NCBI RefSeq assembly: GCF_003052515.2
Contig: NZ_QARE02000019.1
Span: forward strand, 53,246-117,245
Source of the DNA: Pseudomonas sp. RIT409
GTDB lineage: Bacteria; Pseudomonadota; Gammaproteobacteria; Pseudomonadales; Pseudomonadaceae
DNA length: 64,000 nt
Direction: 5' to 3'
Shown: piece after piece, positions 58,492 to 64,000 of the stretch
Layout: every line of letters starts with the position of its first letter
Numbering within the stretch: the stretch's first letter is position 1
The notes under the pieces: model-generated
The model's input: only the letters and a program-made list of their open reading frames with translations
The model's database searches: none
What the model was told of the DNA's origin: nothing
Program-made: the position numbers and the translations under genes

Positions 58492-59585
58492 GCCAAAGCC
58501 CCGGCGTGGCCCACGATCTCGCCCTGACGGTCGATCGCGAAGACTTCGACCTCGACCTGTGATGGCACCACCGTGCGAGCGAAAGCCAGCGCATGCTCAC
58601 AGACGGCATCGCCCAACGGCACACCGAGGGCGGACGCCATCGCCAGCGCCTGCTGGCTGGTGTTGGCTTCGCGAATTTGTTGCTGCAGATCGACACTGGC
58701 GCCGACGTCCGCTGCCCAATGCGACAGTTGTTCCAGGTCGATACTGGAATGACGGCTGTGCAGATCCATGTGCCCTGCGGCCAGTTTGCTGATTTTTCCG
58801 AACCCGCCGCACAGGCTGAGTTTATCCACCGGGACTTTGCGCAGGTGCTTGAGGACGGCGCCCACAAAGTCGCCCATTTCGATGAGCGCGATATCGGGCA
58901 GGCGATAGACCCGGCGCATGGTGTCTTCGCTCGCATTGCCCGTGCAAGCGGCGATGTGCATATAACCGTTGGTTTTAGCGACGTCGATGCCTTGGTGGAT
59001 AGACGCGATATAAGCGGCGCAAGAGAAGGGACGAACGATCCCGCTGGTGCCCAGGATCGACAGGCCGCCAAGAATGCCGAGGCGGGGGTTCATGGTCTTC
59101 AGTGCCAGTTCGCTGCCGTTTTCGACGCACACGGTGACCTCGAAGCCGCCCGTGTAACCGCATTCGGCGGCCAGTTGCATCAGATGTTCGGTCATCATTC
59201 GCCGGGGCACGGGGTTGATCGCCGGTTCGCCAACGCCCAGCACCAGGCCAGGGCGGGTGACCGTGCCGACGCCCGCCCCTGCGACGAAGCGAACGCCCGG
59301 CTCGGCAATCAGGCGCACTTGAGAGGACAGGAGCGCGCCATGGGTCACGTCCGGGTCATCGCCGGCATCCTTGATCGTTCCGGCTTCCGCGCCACCTTCA
59401 ACGGCGCGGCAGAACTCCAGGCGCATCTCTACCTGCTTGCCCTTGGGCAGGGTGATGTGAATAGCGTCATTGACCTCGGCGCACAGCAATAACCGCGCGG
59501 CGGCGAGTGACGTGGCGGTGGCGCAACTGCCCGTCGTCAGGCCACTGCGCAGCGGTGCAGGTTGTTCGCCGGTCTCTTCGCGCAT
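58488..59585 (-). CDS. cbiD: Cobalt-precorrin-5B C1-methyltransferase
   Basis: SAM-dependent C1 methyltransferase of corrin synthesis; 365 residues. The family features are LRSGLTTGSCATATSLAAA at the N-terminus, DDPDVTHGALL, GIVRPFSCAAYIASIHQGI and a C-terminal GDFVGAVLKHLRK segment. CbiD is classically from the anaerobic pathway, but in Pseudomonas it sits with otherwise aerobic-type genes (cobG is present here). It overlaps cobL by 1 bp and cobK by 4 bp. Confidence 0.94.
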   Translation of the reverse strand: MREETGEQPAPLRSGLTTGSCATATSLAAARLLLCAEVNDAIHITLPKGKQVEMRLEFCRAVEGGAEAGTIKDAGDDPDVTHGALLSSQVRLIAEPGVRFVAGAGVGTVTRPGLVLGVGEPAINPVPRRMMTEHLMQLAAECGYTGGFEVTVCVENGSELALKTMNPRLGILGGLSILGTSGIVRPFSCAAYIASIHQGIDVAKTNGYMHIAACTGNASEDTMRRVYRLPDIALIEMGDFVGAVLKHLRKVPVDKLSLCGGFGKISKLAAGHMDLHSRHSSIDLEQLSHWAADVGASVDLQQQIREANTSQQALAMASALGVPLGDAVCEHALAFARTVVPSQVEVEVFAIDRQGEIVGHAGALA

Positions 59586-60787
59586 CAGGGTTTGACCGCT
59601 TCCAGCAAGGTGATGGGTAGCGCCTGGCGCCAGGTGTCGAATGTGCCCAGCGGCTTCGAATGGGCCAGGTGTATGCGCGTCAGTTCGCCGCCGTGCCGTT
59701 CACGCCAGTTCACCAGCATCGCTTCGCTCTGCAGCGTGACCGCATTGGCCACCAGCCGACCACCGCTGCGCAACTGCTCCCAGCAACGATCCAGCACGCC
59801 GTGGCGGGTGACGCCACCGCCAATGAAAACCGCGTCGGGCTGTTCCAGGCCTTCGAGGGCATCGGGGGCACGGCCACGTACCAACTGAAGTCCAGGCGCG
59901 CCCAGCGCATCGCGGTTGAACTCGATCATCTGTTGGCGTTCTTCGTTCGCCTCGATGGCCACCGCACGGCAGGTCGGGTGAGCGCGCATCCATTCGATGC
60001 CAATCGAGCCGCAGCCTGCCCCCACGTCCCATAGCAGCTCGCCGGGCACGGGTGCAAGGCGGGCGAGTGTGACGGCGCGCACGTCGCGCTTGGTCAGCTG
60101 GCCGTCGTGGCGGAATGCGTCGTCGGGCAGGCCGCCGAGCGGCGACAGGCGAAGTGCCCCTGGCTCGGCACGGCAATCGATCGCCACCAGATTCAGGGCT
60201 GCGGTTTGCACGTCCGTCCAGTCGTTCGCAGCTCCATCGATGCGTCGCTCGGATGATCCGCCCAGATGTTCCAGCACGGTCATGTGGCTGAGACCAAATC
60301 CACGCTCACGCAACAACGCCGCGATCGCGGCTGGGCTGCTGCCGTCGTTGCTCAGGACCAGTAAGCGCAGGCCTTGGTGCAGATGGGCATTGAGTGCGGC
60401 CATGGGGCGCGCGACCACCGACAGTGTCACCACGTCCTGCAATGCCCAGCCCAGGCGCGCGGCGGCCAGCGAGTAGGAAGAGGGCGCGGGGATCACGCGC
60501 ATGTGCTCCGCCGGCACGTGACGTGAAAGACTGGCCCCTACGCCAAACAGCATGGGGTCGCCGCTGGCAATCACACACACCGGCTCACCGCGCTGCTCCA
60601 GGACTGGTTGCAGGGAGAAAGGGCTCGGCCACCGCCGCCGCTCGGCCTGGATGCACGCCGGTAGCAGCTCCAGTTGGCGCGAGCTGCCGAACACCTGACG
60701 CGCCTGTAACAGCGCATGCCGCGCATTGCGCCCCAGGCCCTTGTAGCCGTCTTCACCGATTCCCACGACTGTCAGCCACGGCGACAT
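59585..60787 (-). CDS. cobL: Precorrin-6Y C5,15-methyltransferase (decarboxylating)
   Basis: Bifunctional enzyme that methylates precorrin-6B at C5 and C15 and removes the C12 acetate carboxyl. The 400-residue protein is a fusion of an N-terminal CbiE-type tetrapyrrole methylase (VVGIGEDGYKGLG, ASGDPMLFGVGASL) and a C-terminal CbiT-type methyltransferase with the SAM motif LLWDVGAGCGSIGIEWMR. First gene of its operon, divergent from cobG. Confidence 0.96.
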   Translation of the reverse strand: MSPWLTVVGIGEDGYKGLGRNARHALLQARQVFGSSRQLELLPACIQAERRRWPSPFSLQPVLEQRGEPVCVIASGDPMLFGVGASLSRHVPAEHMRVIPAPSSYSLAAARLGWALQDVVTLSVVARPMAALNAHLHQGLRLLVLSNDGSSPAAIAALLRERGFGLSHMTVLEHLGGSSERRIDGAANDWTDVQTAALNLVAIDCRAEPGALRLSPLGGLPDDAFRHDGQLTKRDVRAVTLARLAPVPGELLWDVGAGCGSIGIEWMRAHPTCRAVAIEANEERQQMIEFNRDALGAPGLQLVRGRAPDALEGLEQPDAVFIGGGVTRHGVLDRCWEQLRSGGRLVANAVTLQSEAMLVNWRERHGGELTRIHLAHSKPLGTFDTWRQALPITLLEAVKP

Positions 60788-60889
60788 GTATTGCCCTCAG
60801 ACAGAATGCTTGCAACAGGCCCGGTTGCGGGGGCCTGTGGATAAGGTGGGCATGATAGCGCGAGAGAGGGGGCTCGTCGTCTTGCCCAG
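60788..60889. promoter_or_regulatory. Divergent region between cobL and cobG
   Basis: It contains the perfect inverted repeat ACAGGCCC (60815-60822) / GGGCCTGT (60831-60838) overlapping a DnaA-box-like TGTGGATAA (60836-60844). No B12-riboswitch element was recognisable. Confidence 0.5.
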
Positions 60890-61033
60890 ATGCTCACGTC
60901 CGCGCGGGTTCGCCCCATCGAGCCGGACGCTTCCGACCAACCGCCTTTTCCCGCCCCCTGCCAAAGCAGGCATAATACTGCCCTCGCAGAACCCGCCTTC
61001 TGCCCGTTCAGTCCGTTCACACCAGGTGATCCT

Positions 61034-62386
61034 TTGGCCGAGCCGTTGTCCGCTCGAATCCCCGCTGCGCCCCTGCGCCCCTCGGCTTGCCCGGGGTTGC
61101 TGCGTATCGTCCCGGCGCTGGATGGCGGGATTTGCAGGATCAAGCTGCCGGGCGGGGTGATCACCGCGGATCAGGCGATGGCCGTGGCGGATGCCGCCGA
61201 GCGATTCGCCTGCGGTGTCATCGAGGCGACCAATCGCGGCAATCTGCAGGTTCGCGGGATCGGTCAGGATCATCAGGGCCTGATCATGACGTTACTCAAT
61301 GCCGGATTGGGCCCGAAGCATCCTGGCAGCGATGATGTGCGCAACCTGATGATCAGTCCCACTGCCGGTATCGATCCGCAGCAGTTGTTCGATGCGCGCC
61401 CGTTGGCGAGCCAGATCCTCGATACGCTGCAAAGCCATCGTCGCTTTCATGATCTCTCGCCCAAATTCGCACTCTCGCTGGATGCGGGTGAGGGCCTGAC
61501 GATGCGCGACCATCCCCATGACCTGTGGCTATCTGCGCTCCACTTGGAGGGCGAGGTTGTGCTGGGCTTCGGCCTTGCGGGCTGCCCTGCGACCGATTCG
61601 CCCTTGGCAGCGGTGTCGTTGGATGCAGCGCATGATCTGGTTGTCGCGGTACTGGAAGGGTTTCTCCACCATGCCCGGCCCGATCAGACGCGCATGCGCC
61701 ATCTGCTGGAGGGGCTGTCGCCCGAGCAGTTCCTCGACGATTTGGCCCAGCGCTTGCCACACGCCCTTCGAAGGGATCGTACCCTTTCCGATGCGCGGCC
61801 CATCCCGACAAGGCCAAACGCGCACATCGGGATTTATCCACAACGCCAGCCCGGTCTGTTCTCGGTCGGCGGTGGCGTGCCTTTGGGGCGCCTCACGCCG
61901 TCCATGTTGCGCAGCGCCGCGAAACTGGCTGTTGACGTCGGCGACGGGAGCCTGGTGATGACGCCATGGCAGAGCCTGATGTTGCGTAACGTGCAAGATG
62001 AACATACGTCGCGCGTCCTCGACAGTCTGCAGAACGCCGGGTTGATGTGTGACGCCGGTCAGGCCCTGTCGCAGATGATTGCGTGCACGGGCTCGGCCGC
62101 CTGTGGCAAGGGCCTGGCCGACACCAAGACGGACGCGTTGCAACTGGCGGCTGACTTGCAGAAACAAGGCGTGACTTACGCCGTGCACCTGACGGGGTGC
62201 AATCGTTCCTGCGCTGCCGCCCACGTAGCGCCTGTCACCTTGCTGGCGGTGAGCGCCGGCCATTACGACGTGTATTTTCGCCACGCCGATCAGCCGGGTT
62301 TCGGCGAGTTGCGCGGGCGTGACCTCACTATTGAAGCAGTTGGTGCGTTGTTGACCGCCGACTCACGGAGCAACACCCATGATTGA
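61034..62386 (+). CDS. cobG: Precorrin-3B synthase
   Basis: Iron-sulfur monooxygenase of the aerobic corrin pathway that makes precorrin-3B using O2. It resembles sulfite/nitrite reductases: ferredoxin-like repeats (GICRIKLPGGVITADQ; VGGGVPLGRLT) and siroheme/4Fe-4S cysteines in ACTGSAACGKG and TGCNRSCAAAH. The frame is open from ATG 60890, but family similarity begins near RPSACPGLLRIV. TTG 61034, with AGG 7 bp upstream and a CATAATACT -10-like sequence around 60972, is my preferred start (450 aa). It overlaps cobH by 8 bp. Confidence 0.9.
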   Translation: MAEPLSARIPAAPLRPSACPGLLRIVPALDGGICRIKLPGGVITADQAMAVADAAERFACGVIEATNRGNLQVRGIGQDHQGLIMTLLNAGLGPKHPGSDDVRNLMISPTAGIDPQQLFDARPLASQILDTLQSHRRFHDLSPKFALSLDAGEGLTMRDHPHDLWLSALHLEGEVVLGFGLAGCPATDSPLAAVSLDAAHDLVVAVLEGFLHHARPDQTRMRHLLEGLSPEQFLDDLAQRLPHALRRDRTLSDARPIPTRPNAHIGIYPQRQPGLFSVGGGVPLGRLTPSMLRSAAKLAVDVGDGSLVMTPWQSLMLRNVQDEHTSRVLDSLQNAGLMCDAGQALSQMIACTGSAACGKGLADTKTDALQLAADLQKQGVTYAVHLTGCNRSCAAAHVAPVTLLAVSAGHYDVYFRHADQPGFGELRGRDLTIEAVGALLTADSRSNTHD

Positions 62387-63005
62387 ATACATCCGCGACG
62401 GTCAGGAGATCTATCGCAATTCGTTCGCGATCATCCGCGCCGAAGCCCGCCTCGACAGCGTACCGGCCGATCTGGAGAAACTCGCGGTGCGGGTGATTCA
62501 TGCCTGCGGCATGGTCGATGCGGTCGATGACCTGCGTTTTTCGCCGGGTGCCGGTACAGCGGGACGTCAGGCTCTCGCCGCGGGAGCGCCGATCCTGTGT
62601 GACGCCCATATGGTCGCCGAAGGGGTGACCCGCGCCCGTTTGCCCGCCAACAATCCGGTCATCTGCACCCTGAAAAACCCAGGCGTACCGGAGCTGGCAC
62701 GCGAGCTGGGCAATACCCGCTCCGCCGCCGCGCTGGAACTCTGGCGCCCTCATTTGGAAGGGGCTGTGGTGGTGATCGGCAATGCACCCACAGCGCTTTT
62801 CTACCTGCTTGAAATGCTTGACGCGGGCGCGCCTAAACCCGCTTTGATCCTCGGCTTCCCGGTTGGCTTCGTCGGCGCGGCTGAATCCAAGGACATGCTC
62901 GCCGCGGACAGCCGTGGCGTGCCCTACGTGATCATGCAAGGGCGTCGTGGCGGCAGTGCCATGGCCGCTGCGGCGGTCAACGCCCTTGCCACGGAGGTCG
63001 AATGA
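62379..63005 (+). CDS. cobH: Precorrin-8X methylmutase
   Basis: Moves a methyl group from C11 to C12, producing hydrogenobyrinate. The 208-residue protein has the family pattern FAIIRAEARL, the catalytic His region VRVIHACGMVDAV, CDAHMVAEGVTRARLP, GNAPTALFYLLEML and GFPVGFVGAAESK. It overlaps both neighbours (8 bp with cobG, 4 bp with cobI). Confidence 0.97.
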   Translation: MIEYIRDGQEIYRNSFAIIRAEARLDSVPADLEKLAVRVIHACGMVDAVDDLRFSPGAGTAGRQALAAGAPILCDAHMVAEGVTRARLPANNPVICTLKNPGVPELARELGNTRSAAALELWRPHLEGAVVVIGNAPTALFYLLEMLDAGAPKPALILGFPVGFVGAAESKDMLAADSRGVPYVIMQGRRGGSAMAAAAVNALATEVE

Positions 63006-63736
63006 TGCAGGCTCGCGGTCGTCTGATCGGGCTCGGCGTGGGCCCGGGTGATCCGGAATTGATCACGGTCAAGGCATTGCGGTTGCTGCGTGAGTCACCT
63101 GTGGTGGCCTATTTCGTCGCCAAGGGTAAGAAGGGCAATGCCTTCGGGATCATTGAAGCGCATTTGCAGGCTGCCCAGACCTTGATGCCATTGGTCTACC
63201 CGGTGACCACCGAAGTGTTGCCCGAACCCTTGTCTTATGAGCGGATCATCAGTGACTTCTACGACACTGCCAGCCTGGACGTCGCGGCGCATCTGGATGC
63301 CGGTCGCGATGTGGCCGTGATCTGCGAAGGCGATCCGTTTTTCTATGGCTCTTACATGTACCTGCACGATCGCCTCGCCGCACGCTATGAAGCTGAGGTG
63401 GTGCCGGGGGTCTGCTCGATGCTGGGTGGCGCGTCGGTATTGGGGGCGCCGTTGGTCTATCGCAACCAGAGCCTGTCGGTGCTTTCGGGCGTGCTGTCGT
63501 CCGAAGAGCTCAAACGCAAACTGCAGGATGCCGATGCGGCAGTGATCATGAAGCTGGGTCGCAATCTGCCGAAAGTTCGTCAGGTGCTGGTAGAAACCGG
63601 CCTGGCGGCACGGGCGCTGTACGTTGAGCGGGCAACCATGGCCAACCAGAAGATCGTGCCCCTGGCAGACGTCGATCCGATGTCGTCGCCGTATTTCTCG
63701 CTGATCATCGTTCCGGGTGAAAGGTGGCGAGGCTGA
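63002..63736 (+). CDS. cobI: Precorrin-2 C20-methyltransferase
   Basis: SAM-dependent tetrapyrrole methylase adding the C20 methyl to precorrin-2. The 244-residue protein starts LIGLGVGPGDPELITVKAL, has ICEGDPFFYGSYMYLHDRL and VPGVCSMLGGASVLGAPL, all typical for CobI/CbiL. Its stop overlaps the next start by one base. Confidence 0.97.
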   Translation: MMQARGRLIGLGVGPGDPELITVKALRLLRESPVVAYFVAKGKKGNAFGIIEAHLQAAQTLMPLVYPVTTEVLPEPLSYERIISDFYDTASLDVAAHLDAGRDVAVICEGDPFFYGSYMYLHDRLAARYEAEVVPGVCSMLGGASVLGAPLVYRNQSLSVLSGVLSSEELKRKLQDADAAVIMKLGRNLPKVRQVLVETGLAARALYVERATMANQKIVPLADVDPMSSPYFSLIIVPGERWRG

Positions 63737-64000
63737 TGGGCGCTTCGAACGGCCAGGCCCCGGCCATCGTAATCTTGGGCAAAGGCGCGCTGGACACCGC
63801 GCGCCGGATTCAACAGCGGTATCCGGACGCTGTGATTCACGGGCTTGCCGACCGAGTCGAGGGGGCGGACCGCCGGTACGTCGAATTCGGCGCGACGCTG
63901 CGCCAGTTGTATCAACAGGACACGCCGATCATCGCGCTGTGTGCAGCGGGCATCGTCATACGCACGCTCGCCCCCGTACTCCTGGAAAAAGGCGCGGAGC
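63736..64000 (+). CDS. cobJ: CbiG-like/CobJ protein, N-terminal part (cut by window edge)
   Basis: An 88-codon fragment continuing beyond the window. The visible sequence (PAIVILGKGALDTARRIQQ, YVEFGATLRQLYQ, IIALCAAGIVIRTLAPVLLE) is a CbiG N-terminal domain. In Pseudomonas this domain is commonly fused to the precorrin-3B C17-methyltransferase CobJ, so the full protein is probably a CbiG-CobJ fusion; the methylase part is not in the window. ATG 63736 overlaps the cobI stop (TGATG). Confidence 0.75.
   Translation, partial: MGASNGQAPAIVILGKGALDTARRIQQRYPDAVIHGLADRVEGADRRYVEFGATLRQLYQQDTPIIALCAAGIVIRTLAPVLLEKGAE

Noticed and set aside
60788..61033. Cobalamin riboswitch before cobG
   Set aside because: No B12-box-like sequence or recognisable conserved core was found on either strand; only a simple palindrome is present.

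Overview
The window is a contiguous piece of a high-GC gammaproteobacterial chromosome, almost certainly Pseudomonas (fluorescens/syringae/putida side of the genus). The reasons are azurin next to nadE-pncB, ureEFG next to a DesT-type regulator, a second urease block interrupted by acetyltransferase genes, a Bra/Liv transporter, and REP/REPIN repeats of the GTAGGAGCGCGCTTGCCCGCGA type. No rRNA, tRNA, CRISPR array, transposase or phage gene was seen. Most of it is ordinary core metabolism and nitrogen scavenging. The accessory-looking parts are a small type VI secretion island (about 1.45-4.2 kb), the 830-bp gene-free stretch after the branched-chain amino acid transporter, and repeats scattered between genes.

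Layout, left to right. (1) The end of a YgiQ radical-SAM gene with a strong terminator. (2) A PAAR island: two translationally coupled membrane-protein genes on +, facing a PAAR gene and an unknown partner on -. (3) 4.5-11.4 kb: a three-gene operon of transglutaminase-DUF2126, circularly permuted ATP-grasp/alpha-E, and transglutaminase. It is a predicted but uncharacterised peptide or amide-bond system. (4) Azurin, a DUF1338 dioxygenase-like gene and the NAD salvage pair pncB-nadE. (5) A lysine/pipecolate unit: a LysR regulator divergent from amaB, then amaA. (6) braC-braDEFG, with a consensus sigma-54 promoter and helically phased upstream repeats, then a gene-free stretch containing four DnaA-box-like sequences. 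(7) An SDR oxidoreductase and an AGE-family epimerase.

(8) ureE-ureF-ureG-ureJ (nickel and GTPase accessory proteins), with a candidate NtrC site and sigma-54 promoter upstream, and a DesT-like TetR gene. (9) A housekeeping and stress block: AsmA-like protein, bacterioferritin-like protein, OsmE, a lipase without signal peptide, EamA permease, PsiF, AI-2E-family permease, and a YegD-like Hsp70 divergent from cbpA-cbpM, then a cytosolic histidine kinase. (10) A roughly 10.5-kb minus-strand array, urtABCDE-ureD-ureA-pat-GNAT-ureB-ureC, covering urea uptake and the urease apoenzyme. It has a candidate sigma-54 promoter before urtA, and REP-family repeats sit in four of its internal gaps. (11) A copper-handling operon: DUF2946, PCuAC chaperone, a second DUF2946 and a PepSY membrane protein. 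(12) Corrin-ring genes in two divergent operons, cobL-cbiD-cobK on - and cobG-cobH-cobI-(cbiG/cobJ) on +; the last gene runs off the window.

Functionally the centre of gravity is nitrogen. Urea import, urease subunits, nickel maturation and amino-acid uptake are split over three loci, each with a recognisable -24/-12 promoter, so they may respond together to nitrogen limitation. The least explained loci are the ATP-grasp/alpha-E/transglutaminase operon and the PAAR island.
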